Source of the DNA: Phocoena phocoena
Lineage: Eukaryota > Chordata > Mammalia > Artiodactyla > Phocoenidae
Length of the DNA stretch: 64,000 nucleotides
NCBI RefSeq assembly: GCF_963924675.1
Contig: NC_089221.1
Span: 91,823,835-91,887,834 of the forward strand
Direction of reading: 5' to 3'
The notes under the pieces were generated by a model. That model searched no databases, had not been told where the DNA came from, and saw nothing but the letters and a program-made list of their open reading frames with translations. Position numbers and translations under genes: made by a program. Shown in pieces: positions 35,879-47,540 of the stretch. Position 1 is the stretch's first letter. Each line of letters begins with the position of its first letter.

Positions 35879-36382
35879 AGATACTATTTTTTCCTTTTGT
35901 TTTGGAAAATATTTTTAAATAAGAGAATAGCCAGTGTTGGTGTCGGTGTGAAAAAAAAGGAAGACTAATACATACCGGTAAAAGTAAGATTGATTCAGCC
36001 TTTCTATAGGGCTGTTTAACATGTGTGAAAGTCTTTTCTGAGCATGCTTTTTTTGACCCAGCAATTCTACCTTTAACCTAAGGAAGTAGTCAGACAAGTG
36101 CTTATAAGAGAAAAATGATGGATAAAAACAAATAAATAGACTTTTAAAACATATTATGCTGTAGCTATACAGTGGATACCTTGTTAGTATTAAAATATAC
36201 GCAGAGCCTGACTTATTATCATGGAAAGATGTTTATGATTTTTTGGCTACATGAATACACAGGTTACAAAACAGTACGTTCAGCATGATCCCATTTAGGG
36301 GGAAGATATGGAGAGATAGACACAGAGATATGCAATTTGAGAAATAAATACCATTACATAAACATATATAAGCAAGTGTTGA

Positions 36383-36416
36383 TCTATCTATCTATCTATC
36401 TATGTATATATATACC
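36383..36416. repeat. (TATC)n / (TA)n microsatellite
   Basis: Five ctat units followed by gtatatatatac. Confidence 0.85.
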
Positions 36417-36535
36417 TGGAGCAGTGTCTGTAATAATGTACATGTTTGTAACAGGACATACGATCATTATATACTACCAAAAATATAGATAATTTTTATT
36501 TGCTTTTATTATGTCCTATATATTATAAACAAATT

Positions 36536-36744
36536 CTTTTTTTTTTTTTTCTGCGGTACGCGGGCCTCTCACTGTTGTGGCCTCTCCCGTTGCGGAGCAC
36601 AGGCTCCAGATGCGCAGGCTCGGCGGCCATGGCTCACGGGCCCAGCTGCTCCACGGCATGTGGGATCTTCCCGAACCGGGGCACGAACCGTGTCCCCTGT
36701 GTCGGCAGGCGGACTCTCAACCACTGGGCCACCAGGGAAGCCCC
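36536..36744 (-). mobile_element. CHR-type SINE, antisense
   Basis: T-run, 'ctgcggtacgcgggcctctc', and head complement ending 'gccaccagggaagcccc'. Duplication aaacaaatt at 36527-36535 and 36745-36753. The head has 'ccactgggccacc', a small departure from the usual 'ccactgcgccacc'. Confidence 0.94.
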
Positions 36745-36844
36745 AAACAAATTTTTATAATTAGCATATGCTTTATTTATTATCACAAAATAATACAATG
36801 GAAAGAAAATTTCATGTGGAATCCATAGCACCAAATAATCTATG

Positions 36845-37410
36845 TTTGTACATGTAGTTGCAGTTTATTCATTTCCATGGCTTAATTTCATTGTGTGAGT
36901 ATAGCACAATTTCTTTATCCACTGTCTTGTTGACAAAAAATAAGAGTTGTTTAGTTTTTGGTATGTGCAGGGACATTCTTGAACTTGTTTTCTGAAGAAC
37001 ATATCATATGTTTCAGATGGCTTTATAACTAAGGTGGGATTTCTAGGCCACAATCTATGCATATGTTAGCTTTAGTAAATGCTGGTAGATAGTATTCCAG
37101 CATGTTAATTTCTAGCACTGCATAAAGAGTTCTATGTGTTCCACCTCCTCCCCACACTTGGATATGTAGCTATTTTCAATATGAGACATTCTATTGGTAA
37201 TCCCTTGACAATTTTAATTTGAATTTTGCTGATTACTTATGGGATTGAGCTTATATTCATATTCCTATCCATTTGGATATCCTCTGTTTTCTATGCCAGT
37301 TCATCTTTTGCTCAGTTTTGTACTGTTTTTTTTATTATTATGTTTTTATTGATGTATAAGAATTCTCAGTATATTCTGGGATCAAGGTGTATGTATTAAA
37401 TATTTTCTCT
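36845..37410 (-). repeat. Old L1 fragment, antisense
   Basis: Complement of an ancient L1 ORF2 C-terminus and 3' end: 'tttctttatccactgtcttg', 'gggatttctaggccacaatc', 'gaattttgctgattacttat', 'tttttattgatgtataagaa'. Confidence 0.65.
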
Positions 37411-38944
37411 TAAAACAAAAAACCTGCTGAATATATTAAAAAGTCACTTATTCAGGTGACATTTATTAAGTGTCTGCCATGTGTGAACCCTCTGGTCTAC
37501 ATGTTGGGGAAGGGACAGAGACCACCTAAACATCCCTGTCCTCGTGATCTGATATATAAATTGTCCTTAGTACTGGAGTGGGCTGGGAGTGAGTGAGGAG
37601 CACATGATTCTTATTTTTCTTTAAAATTACCAAATTTCAGTTGGTAAGAATTATCGTGATGATTTAGATGTAACGCGCAATTGTTTAACAATTTTATCTG
37701 CAAGTTGCATTTTCACTGTCCCCTAGAAGGACGCTTTTATGGCAGCTTTTTTGGGTAAAAGTCAATATCCACATGCAAGACAATTTTAGCTGACAACTCC
37801 TTTCCTTCATTCCCCATGACACATGAAGGAAATAAAACAGCACAGAGCTGGATTCTAAGATGTAAATTGCAGGGAAGAAGATGTATCTGTAATTAACTTA
37901 GAAAGTACCGTTTGTGTTTAACTTCACCATAATTTTGCAGGATGAAGAAATTGCACATTAGATAGAGTAGGCAAGAAGTAAGGCTTTTAACAAGTGTAAA
38001 TGTTTTTTTCCTGGTTGTAATTTCTAAGATGAACTTGTGTACTTTTAATTTATACACTGGTTTGGAGTAATTAGCCCTTGAATTGTCTATATTTCTTTAG
38101 AAGAGGGATGGACCATAGAGAGCATCTTGATTTTCTAAATCTTCAGAAGAAAAATGACACCCTTCACTGAAAATCATACACTAATGGTCAAAAGGAAAAT
38201 ATAGTCATGCAGATGTAAGCTAAATACTTAAAATAATGTCATGTATTAATTTTTTTGCTTTGCAAAAACCACAGTATATATCGTATGACTCATATTCCCC
38301 AAATCACTTTGCCTGGTAGATTTTGAGCATTTTTCTATCCTTACAAAGTTTGGAAAGTGAAAAGAATTCAAATTCTCTCCAACTACCGGGTAATTAAGTC
38401 TTGTTTTAATATCTTGTAGAGTGATGTCTTTGTTACATAAGTTACCTACTGAAGATTTACTAACGAGTTTTGGACAATGGAAATGAACTGTTGTCAAGGC
38501 CAAATGTGAACTGCAGGCTACTAAAAAATCTTAAGATAATAACTGGAATAACCTGTAAGCTGATACATGATATGGAGGCCTCTGGTTTTCCTCTTGGTGG
38601 GACACTGGGTGACAAAGCTAAACTCCTGGCTCACTTTTCTCTGCCACTGCTCTTTAGATACCAGGATTCTGAAGACCTGGTATGTAGCTTTTTTAAAAAA
38701 ACCTTATATGTGTACATGAATCAAAATTCACAATGTGCCCAAAAAGGTGGAAGGCAGGGTAAATTTCTATCTCATCTCTGTCCTCCAGACACAGTCCCCG
38801 TTCTGGAGGCAGTCCTGGGTAACAGTTCCTCAGGTGTCATTCCAGAGATAATCTGTGCATATCAAGTGTATAAGGACACCTTCTACTTCTGCTTTTATAC
38901 ATATGGTCATATAACTTATTCACTGCTCTTCACCTGCCTTTTTT

Positions 38945-39095
38945 TAACTTGACCTATTACGGAAATTGTGCCATCATGATACATAGCTGCCTTATTCTTC
39001 TTAAAGTTTGTTTAGTATTCATTGCATTGTATAGCTTGACCATAATTTATTTACCAGACCGCCACTGGTGAATATTTAGATGATTTCCAATCTTC
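38945..39095 (-). repeat. Old L1 fragment, antisense
   Basis: 'attcattgcattgtatagct', 'gaccataatttatttaccag' and 'tgaatatttagatgatttcc' match the complement of the old L1 ORF2 C-terminus. It overlaps nothing coding; the nearby 160-codon frame at 38470-38952 stops just before it. Confidence 0.55.
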
Positions 39096-39204
39096 CCACC
39101 CTCAAAGAGAGAAACACTGAAGTTTTGACCTTTAACGCTAGAGTGTTGGTGATGTCTTATGGTTATCACTATACCCCTGAGCCCTCTCTGCTAGCCCCAT
39201 GTCA

Positions 39205-39290
39205 CAAGCTCTCCTGGGTCTGGATCCCCGCCCCGCTCTCCCTGGGACACCGTTGGGGGCGGGTGTGCGAAGCCCTCTCCCTCTGCGGCT
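39205..39290. other. GC-rich patch with Sp1-like sites
   Basis: An isolated block with 'ccccgccccgctctccc' and 'gggggcgggtgtgcg', both resembling GC boxes, in otherwise AT-rich intron. No repeat identity seen. It might be a weak enhancer or promoter or a chance island. Confidence 0.3.
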
Positions 39291-39536
39291 TGGCTTCCTT
39301 CCCTATTCTGGTTCCTCTCCTTCATTTCCTCTTCTCCTTCTTATCCAAACAGCTTTTTATGGCTTCTGTTGGAACTTTACCACCTCTCCCTAAGCCACCA
39401 TCATAACACAACAGGTTCAGGCACAAAGCAGAGCGAGCTCCCTTTGATTTTTATATCTACAGATCTTTCTCCCCGTGCTTACTATTTTGTAATCTGTGTT
39501 GTAGTCTGTATTCCAAACTTCTAAAACATAAAGAAC

Positions 39537-39735
39537 GGGGCTTCCCTGGTGGCGCAGTGGTTGAGAGTCTGCCTGCCGATTCAGGGGACACAGGTTCGTG
39601 CCCCGGTCCAGGAAGATCCCACATGCCGCGGAGAGGCTGTGCCTGCGCGTCCGGAGCCTGGGCTCCGCAACGGGAGAGGCCACAGCAGTGAGAGGCCCGC
39701 GTACTGCAAAAACAAACAAACAAACAAAAAAAACC
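39537..39735 (+). mobile_element. CHR-type SINE with internal deletion
   Basis: Head and 3' unit are intact, but 'ggagaggctg' joins 'tgcctgcgcgtccgg' directly, omitting about 24 nt ('ggcccgtgagccatgg...') present in the other copies. The tail is (caaa)n rather than pure A. Duplication cataaagaac at 39527-39536 and 39736-39745. Confidence 0.93.
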
Positions 39736-39839
39736 CATAAAGAACCCTTTCTGTTCAATTACGTAAAGCACCTAGCTCACAATGCTTACTGTGATATGAT
39801 ACTGTGGTTAGTTGAGAGATTTTTTTTTCAAAAACTTAG

Positions 39840-39975
39840 CTTTAAATTTATTTTGATTTAAATATATTTATATTTATAAATGCATTTATATATTTATAGA
39901 AATATATTTTTATATTTATATATTGTATTTTAAAATATAAATATATTTTAATTGAAATACATTTATAAACTATGA
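39840..39975. repeat. AT-rich low-complexity region
   Basis: Repeated tatttata/aaatatat words, nearly all A and T, over about 135 bp, between the SINE at 39537 and the candidate antisense exon. Confidence 0.85.
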
Positions 39976-40057
39976 TGGCATTTCTGTAGGTGATTTCCCA
40001 GTCCAGTGTTCACTAAGACTGAACATAGAGTTAAACGTTATCACAGTGTGTACTTAC

Positions 40058-40252
40058 GTTCCTTAGAATGATAAGTCCAGGTAAACAAAGGTGGTGAGCT
40101 ACCAAGGATAGTGGCGTTGCTGCTGTTTGGTACCATTCATTCCATGTTGGTCTCTCGTTTATGGAGTCAGGGATTGCTTTAGTCACATCATGATATCCAG
40201 AAAACAGAACTGCTCCAAGAATGGCCCACAGAGTGGTGCTTTTCATACCTGA
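40058..40252 (-). other. Candidate antisense exon, unknown product
   Basis: On the minus strand this 195-nt block is preceded by a pyrimidine-leaning tract ending in ttgttgcag and followed by a strong donor, AAC then gtaagta. It holds exactly 65 open codons with no leftover base (phase 0 to 0). The translation has a Met at residue 3 followed by KSTTLWAILGAVLF, a polar middle (NERPTWNEWYQ), and a second hydrophobic run (PLSLVAHHLCLPGLIIL). I do not recognise the protein, and no repeat family is apparent. The open frame also runs on beyond both proposed splice sites. On the + strand the same area has a donor-like AAG/gtaagc at 40263, so the splice signals could be coincidental or belong to a non-coding transcript. 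Confidence 0.3.
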
Positions 40253-42029
40253 CTGCAACAAGGTAAGCATAGGAATTGGAAATACGTGTTCAGAAACTTT
40301 CAAACCAATATGACAGAATTGAACCTAAGTTTAAAAAATTGAGCTTGTATTTTTCTATATCTTTTGCAAATTTTTTTCTGAAAACTCATTTTATTCTATA
40401 AAATACCAATCTATTACAGTTTAGATTTTGTAAAGTAATCTAGAAAATTCTTCAAATGTTGATGACTCTCTAGCCTGTAAGGCAGATGCAGTGCTCTAAA
40501 CATCATTGGCCTGGCTTGTTTTCATAGTGGGACAAGTGTGACATCCCCATGTAAGACGTGAGGGAATGAGGCACAGTGACAAGATTTCTTGCCTCAGGCT
40601 GCTGCATATACTGGGATTAAATCTTTCCCTTCTCATTTCTGTGATCAGATTACAAGGCTTTGGCTTTTCACATGATATTTTAATTAGAATCTGAGAGAGT
40701 GAGTTGAATAAGAAAGTTATTCGTGAAAAGAATCCTGCAATTTTTTTTATCCTTCAAAGAAAAATGTCAGTAGCATTTCCTCCCATATTACTTTTCCTTT
40801 ACTGTCATTTTCTAAAACTAAAGTACTTTGGAAGATATTTAGGACAATTTTAACACAGTGGCTTTGCACTGAGAAAAAAAAATCTCTGTGTGCTGAATGT
40901 TTTTAAGTGCTGGTGGAGAGTATATACATAATAAAATCGGGGGAAATTTGCAAGCCCCACAGCAAGCCCCTTAGAAAGAGGTTTGGGCTTCTATCCTGGC
41001 CAAAGGAAGACTCAAGGAGCCAGAATAAATATTGACAACATCTCCTATTCTGAGTGTGGATGCGACAAGCCTTCCCTGGGTGTGAGCAGAGTCGATGGAA
41101 GTTAGGATGCCAGACGTACATGTCCCCATGACACGTGAAGCAAGAAGAACTGAGGGATGTTAGATGAGAGAGAGAATGAGACCATGGGACAGAGGACTGA
41201 AAAGAATAGGGGTGCGTGGGAGGCCTCCGGGGTGGCTGAGCCTCAGTCTCATGGTGACAGACCCTGTGGGTGGGTCACTTCCATTTGCCAGGGGTTAAGG
41301 GTGCATTTGGAGCCTAGCCTAAAAATGTGTTAGCCTTGGTGATTCAATTTAAGAGCACTTGGTGAAAATTTTTGCTTTATCTCCTATTATCACATTTAGG
41401 TATTCCTTTTCTACAATGGAAAAAATAAATATAATTATAAGTTTATCATTCACAGCAGGTTGTGTGTCTTTTATATGTTAAATACGTGTTGTAATATAAA
41501 TCTTTTGCCTTGATGAAAAAATTTGGGTGCAGTTGTCTTTTTATAATAATGGTGTTATGTGTGCTGTAATTTTCTCATGAAAGTGTGATCTGAAAGGATA
41601 ACTGTTCTTGAGATGTTGTTAATATACACTTATAAATAAGTTTTTATAAAAGTGGCACACTTACCAAATTCTTTTATTGCCCCCAAACTTATATCTATCA
41701 GCCTTTTCTGTGTATCTCTGTCTGTATCTTTCAGACCTGACTGCCTTACGTAGCTTTTGGATCGAGAGTCAATTACTTAGCTTTAGTGGGGTTTTGCAGG
41801 AACATCTACATATTAAGAATCACTTAACTGTCATACGGACCATTACTGTTAGTATATGCAATCGGTAAGGATTTTCTGAGTGCTCACTACAAGGTTCTGT
41901 GTCTGTCACTGAGATTAGAGAAGAGCTACCTTCTGTTCATTCATGCATCCACCAACTTGTTGAAGTACCTGTGATGGACCAAGTATGGTGCCAGGAACTT
42001 GGGACAAGCTCCCTTTTACACAGAACTGA

Positions 42030-42150
42030 TAGATCCTGTAAAATGGGGATAATATCTCTTAAAGTTATTATGAGGCTTAAATGAAATAAGATTTCTAAAG
42101 CACCTAGCACAGCCCCTGAATCATAGGTACTCTGAATGAGTATTTTTCCC
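42030..42150 (+). repeat. MIR fragment
   Basis: 'cctgtaaaatggggataata', 'gttattatgaggcttaaatg', 'gcacctagcacagcccctga', 'taggtactctgaatgagta': the MIR 3' half. Confidence 0.75.
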
Positions 42151-42984
42151 CAGGAATGGCAGAAACGTCTTTTAAGAAGCTTTTACAAATCACTGTGAAG
42201 GTAGGCTGAATCTTGCTTAATAAAGAATGTTAACCTACTGATTAAAATAATAATCCAAGGGCAAACACATTAAATATTTTCTCCCACTGGACTATCAGTG
42301 GGAAACGCCAAATGGAGAGATTGCCAAAAGAATGAAGAGTAAGAGTATTAGGAGTCACATGTAAAAGAATTATAGAATAAAAGAGCTTTTAAAAAATATG
42401 TAAAAGTAGTATTTTACTTGCTTGTAGATGCTTTCTTCTTGAGTACTGGCTTTTAGTCACTCTTGACGTTTCACCTGGAGAAGGGGAAACCATCATATCA
42501 TTGATTAATCTTGGCTATTCATTATTACAGTGAACTCTCAGGAAGTTCAGGCTAAACATCAGAAAGAATTACTATTATGATAACTTAAATCTAAGAAGAC
42601 AAAGCCAGTGCTTCCTCTAGGGAATATATGCATCCCTCCACCTGCCTTCTAAAGTCTGATAAATCTTTCAACCTATGTTTTTTTCGTCGGTGGGTAGTGT
42701 ATTGCACATGATTTTGAATCTGGTCAGATTTCCTTAATCAAAAAGTGAGGATATTTGTGTATCCTGTGAATGAGTGAACCCCAAACTCGAAAATCAACTG
42801 CAAAGAAAACTAACAGTTTTATGACATAATGGCTTTTCTATATTCAGACTTTTTATATATCAGTTTTGTCATTCCTTCTTTACCTAGAAATAATAACTGA
42901 CATTTGTAACAATTTCCTTGCTTGACTGATACTATTGCCCGAAGCCTTTGAGGGTATTGTTCTTTATTTTATTTTCCCAGTGCT

Positions 42985-43180
42985 ATCCCATGGGACTTTC
43001 TGTGATGATGGAAGTGTTCTATGACTGTTCTGTGCAGTGTGGTAGCCGCTAGCCACGTGTGGCTATTGAGCTAGTATAACTGAGGAAATGAATTTTTAAT
43101 CATATTTAATTTTAATTTCAGTGTAAACTTCAATAGCCACCTGTGTGTATTGACTACCATTTTGAACAGCGCAACTCGAC
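42985..43180. mobile_element. Non-autonomous hAT-like DNA transposon
   Basis: Near-palindromic body: 'gtagccgctagccacgtgtg' on the left and 'caatagccacctgtgtgtat' on the right around an A/T-rich centre. This resembles the mammalian hAT repeats with 'gctagccacatgtggc' ends. Exact termini not resolved. Confidence 0.5.
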
Positions 43181-44249
43181 TGTAAATATTGATTCACAGG
43201 AGTTAAAATAGGTTTCAACATAGACAATATTGAGAAAGTTGGTAATGGGAAATTCTGGCTTTCCAAAGAGCTTATATCTCAAATATTCCTTTAGGAGTGA
43301 AATTTCAAAAGGAAAATCTTTATAATATAAGTTCGATGACACAGTGTGTCTTCTTTCAATCTTGACTTTCGTCTTTCCTGTTCTTCTGTATTTTTTCAAG
43401 TTGGTAACCTCAACCAAAAGCATTTTTTTCAGATATAAAAATTAGGCCAACAGCTTTATAATTTCTAGTACTATGTTTTATGAGAAAGAGAAAGAAGAAA
43501 CAAGGAAACAGAATTAGCCAGCCTCAGATATTCTTCCCTGGGCTAGCGTGCTTAGTGCTTTAAGAGCGAAGGTCCAAGACGATTTCTGTTAATTGCTTAG
43601 GATGCATGTCGTATGGCATTTGGTTTGCTTAGGTAATGTCACCAATTTTATCTTTCCTTCATGGCTTTTCATGTTCTCTTCCCATGAGTTTGCAGATGAC
43701 AGCTAACCTTTTTAAAAGTAAATATTGAATTTTTTTAGAGGCTGGGCTGCATTTACCCACAGCAGTGTCTCTTTGTTTTCCCTTTTTAAAATCAAAACAC
43801 TCTTTTAAATTGTAGAAGGTAATGTTTATGCCCCTAAAAAAATGTTGTCTGTTGATTAACTGAAGATTATGTTTGCTAATTTGCCTTCTTTGTGTATAAA
43901 ATTTCAATTAACTGGAGTATTTCTGGGGCTTCTGGCTGACTGAAAGCAAATGAAAAACTTATTCATACATTCATCATTTGTCTACTGATCGCGTGTTTCG
44001 TGCCAGGTACTGTTTTTGGTATCAGGAATACAAGAGTGAACAGAAGAGACAAAATGCTCCATCCTCATGGAGCTTAAATGCTAGAGGAGGAATCATTTTG
44101 TTTCCGCCTCTGTAGATAACTTTTCTAAAATATCTCTTTCTTTTCACCTTATTAGTATATAACTTATCAACATCTAGTGTGTTTCTTTGGTTGGTTGGTT
44201 TTAAATTAAGATTTCTGAGTTGCCTCAAAGCTCTCGTCCCTTCAGACTA

Positions 44250-44415
44250 TTGGTGTAGAAGTTCTACTCTGAATCACTTAGGAAGCCTTCTAACAAATAT
44301 CGATGCTGCCCCCTCCCCCCCACCCTGATTTAGTTTGTCAGCAATGGAGCCTGAGCATCAATATGTTTTAATCACCCCAGGTGAACATCATATGCTGTCA
44401 GAGTTGAGTACCACT
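44250..44415. repeat. Possible MER5/MER20-like hAT remnant
   Basis: 'agttctactctgaatcactt', 'caccctgatttagtttgtca', 'cctgagcatcaatatgtttt' and 'accccaggtgaacatcatat' follow the pattern of MER20-type elements. Strongly decayed. Confidence 0.4.
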
Positions 44416-44464
44416 AGCACAGAAGGCTTAAATTACTAGAAGATATTTTAAGACCTTATGATAT

Positions 44465-44662
44465 GGGGATGTCCCTGGCAGTCGGGTGGTTGGGACTTCG
44501 CCTTCCAGTGCAGGGGGTGTGGGCTCAATCCCTGGTCAGGGAGCTGGAATCCCACATGCCTCGAGGTCAAAAAAACAAAACATAACACAGAAGCAATATT
44601 GGAACAAATTCAATAAAGACTTTAAAAATGGTCCACATCAAAAAAATCTTAAAAAAAAAACC
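44465..44662 (+). mobile_element. CHR-type SINE with alternative 3' unit
   Basis: Head 'ggatgtccctggcagtcggg', 'gggctcaatccctggtcagg', then 'cacatgcctcgaggtcaaaa', 'cagaagcaatattggaacaa' and 'caataaagactttaaaaatg' with an A tail. Same subtype as 5386-5589. Duplication not convincing. Confidence 0.85.
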
Positions 44663-44814
44663 CTAGTGATATCAACTTGTTTTGTTTTCATTTGTGATTA
44701 TAAATTGGGGTATGCATAAAGCAAAGAAGAAATGGGGTTGAAGGTCCTCATTAACTTCTCTCCCCACCTCTTTTACCTCAAATCTAACATTTTATTTACC
44801 CACTTATTTATTTA

Positions 44815-46200
44815 ACAGCTATTTGTATGCCAGGTGTTAGGGATTCAAAGATGAACAAAGAATGAACCCTCTCCTCTAAGAATTTACAGTCTAGTACAGA
44901 AGTTTGCAACTTCTTTTAAATAAAAGGCCATATAGTAAAGATTTTTGGTTTTATGGGCCATATACTCTGTCACAAGTATTCAACTCAACTGTTGTAGTGA
45001 GAAAGTAACCATAGACAAATGGGTATGCCGGGTTTCAATAAACTTGACTTACAAAAGCAGGCAATGGTCTGGATTTGGTTGTAGGTTTTAGTTACCAGTC
45101 TCTGGTCTGGTAGAAGAAAGAAAAAAATAAATCAATAATTACTGTACAGTGGGGTAAGTGATCAAAGCAAGCACAGGTGACTTAGTAACACAGGGAAGGG
45201 GCATCAAATTAAACTGGGAGTTACCTGAGATGTTTAGGGAAGATTTCTGAAGGAGATGCTATTCAAGTGAATTACAAGCATGGGCTGGCGTTTGGAGAAA
45301 GGTAAAGAGAGGATTTTCCAAGCAGAGGGCTAAATATATACAAAGTATGGGCATGTAAAACAACAATGCCTCTTATGGAACCTAAAAGAAATTCAGTGGG
45401 CTAGGATGCAGGTTGCCTACTTTAGCAGGAGAGTGAGGCTAGAAAGATAGGGCCTTAGCTATGAAGTGAGAAACATGGGTATGAAGCTGAAAGTCTTGAA
45501 GGGCACAAAGAAAGGATTTTAAGCAGGTAAAAATAACATGTCGCCTACCAGCTGGAAAGAGGGAAAGCCAGTAGGAGACCATTATAGTAATTCAAGTGGA
45601 AAACGATGAGGGTGATAAGAATGATCAGGATGGGATGGATATGAGAGCCATTTAGAACAACAGACACTATTTTGGGTGACTGATTGCAGGGGGAATAAAT
45701 GAGAAGGAAGCAACTTAGAAAATTTCTAGACTTCTGCTGTGGGTGACCAGTGGTGTAATTTATGTAGAGAGGAGGAGTCAACTTGTAAAGGGATACAAAA
45801 TGATGAATTCAGTTTAGGACTTTGAGTTCAAGATAAATGTATGACACTGAAGTGTAGCTATATAGTCAAAATGGATTACTACTTAACTGGAGAGGGAGAT
45901 TTGGAAGTCAATGTTCCTAGTGATAGATAAAGCCCTAAATTTAGATTAGATCAGCTATAGAGCGTCTATAAAGTGGGAAAACAGAAAGGACAAGGCCTTG
46001 GGTAACATGGATATTTAAGGACAAGAACTCTGAAGGAGTAGTCATGTAGAGGTGGGAAACTAGAAGACAGGGTTGTTACACAGGCTAATGAAGGAGATTC
46101 AAGGAAAAGGCAGACGTCAGTACTGAGTGCTGAAGAGAAGGAAAGAAATGTGTCTCTGGGAATGTGTGGTATAAATGCCTTCACAGAAAAGAAAGTGAGA
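44815..46200 (-). repeat. L2 element, antisense, interrupted
   Basis: Begins at the L2 3' end complement ('caggtgttagggattcaaag', 'aatttacagtctagta') and continues beyond an inserted DNA transposon with 'ttccaagcagagggctaaat', 'gattttaagcaggtaaaaat' and 'gtaggagaccattatagtaa', the complement of the L2 reverse-transcriptase region. Decayed throughout. Confidence 0.6.
44897..45104. mobile_element. Non-autonomous hAT-like transposon inserted in L2
   Basis: Termini cagaagtttgcaac and (complement of the right end) cagagactggtaac are inverted repeats. The flanking 8-mers gtctagta (44889-44896) and gtctggta (45105-45112) are the 8-bp duplication expected of hAT elements, with one mismatch. The body, 'ggccatatagtaaagatttt' to 'ggtctggatttggttgtag', matches a common mammalian family, the same one as at 9613. 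Confidence 0.75.
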
Positions 46201-46569
46201 CCATAGAGATGGGGAATTTGATTCTGCTCTCCAGAAAAGTATGTAAAACAAGTGGGGGTAGCTGAAACACTGCTGCTGGGGCTAAAAATTGGTGGATGTT
46301 TCTCGAGGGATGTTTGAAAAACTGTATTGAGAGATTAGACTGTTTAACAATGAGTAATTCTACTTTTAGAAAATCATACCAGGAGAATAATCAGGTGCTC
46401 TATAGCCTGTAAGGATGAACAATGTCATTTTGGATCATCTAATTTGATCAACTCCACGAGACATGTCCTACAAGTGCTTACTGATATGAATGACATTGCT
46501 CATTTTAAATGTTTTATCCTTCAACTGTGACCTCAGGCTAAATTTGTTTTAAGTTGCCTTTCATGCATT

Positions 46570-47540
46570 AGATTTTTTTTTATTAAGACAGATTTTAAAT
46601 ATTGAAAACTACAAAGTGTATAGTAAACACACATGTATCCATACCCAGATTGAAAAGATGTAAACATTGTGTCATATTTGCCTATGATTTTTTAATATAA
46701 CATTGTAAATGCATGTTAAAACCCCTTTATCCCCTCCCCAATTCTATTCCCCTCTCTCCCTCACCACTTTATGGTTGATGTTTTTGCTTCCTGACTTTGT
46801 TTTTATTATTCATATATAATTTATAGTGGTTTTTGGTATATTTTTAAACTTTAGATAAAAACTGTCCTGTCGTTCATGTTATTCTTGAGGTTTTTACTCA
46901 CTGCTGTTTTTGAGATTTACTAATTATGATATATTACAAATGTATTTCCTCTGAAAACTCTGATCATATTTCATTAGCTGACGATTCCTCAATTTACATA
47001 TCCACTAGCTCAGGCCCTGGCACACAGTAAGCATCCGATGCATGTTCGCTGTTCTTATTAGCATGATTATTAATACTAACCTTTTTCCAAATCTTTGCTC
47101 TTACATATATTGTGCATGTCTCCTTCCATCCTTGCATAAGTTTCTTTAACATATATAACTAAAAGTGATATTTCTGGTTGAAGGGTGTGCATTTTTTTTA
47201 GATGTTGCCAAAATTCATTCTAAAGAAGTGGTACCAGTTTTTGTTTTCCACCAACACCGCATGAAAGTTTCTGCTTCTTTGTCAACATTTGGTATTGTCA
47301 GACTAACATTTTTGCCAATCCGATACCATTTAAAATGGTATCCCATTGTTTGCTTGAATTTGCATTTTCCTTATGTTTATCGAGGTTGAGAATATTTCCA
47401 CATCTTTGCCATTTTTTGTTAATTTTCTGTTCTTATCATTTACCCATTTTTCAACTGGGTTGTTATCTTTTTCTTATTACATTGTAGGAACTTGTTGTAT
47501 ATTTAAATACTAATCTTTTGTCTGTTACAGCTCAGATTAA
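46570..47540 (-). repeat. Old L1 fragment, antisense
   Basis: 3' end complement ('tttattaagacagattttaa', 'agtgtatagtaaacacacat') through the ORF2 C-terminal region ('tctggttgaagggtgtgcat', 'tttccaccaacaccgcatga', 'ttttcaactgggttgttatc', 'actaatcttttgtctgttac'). Confidence 0.7.

Noticed and set aside
38470..38952. A 160-codon open frame on the + strand.
   Set aside because: No recognisable domain or plausible splice context, and it runs to the edge of an old L1 fragment. The translation reads as ordinary AT-rich intron.
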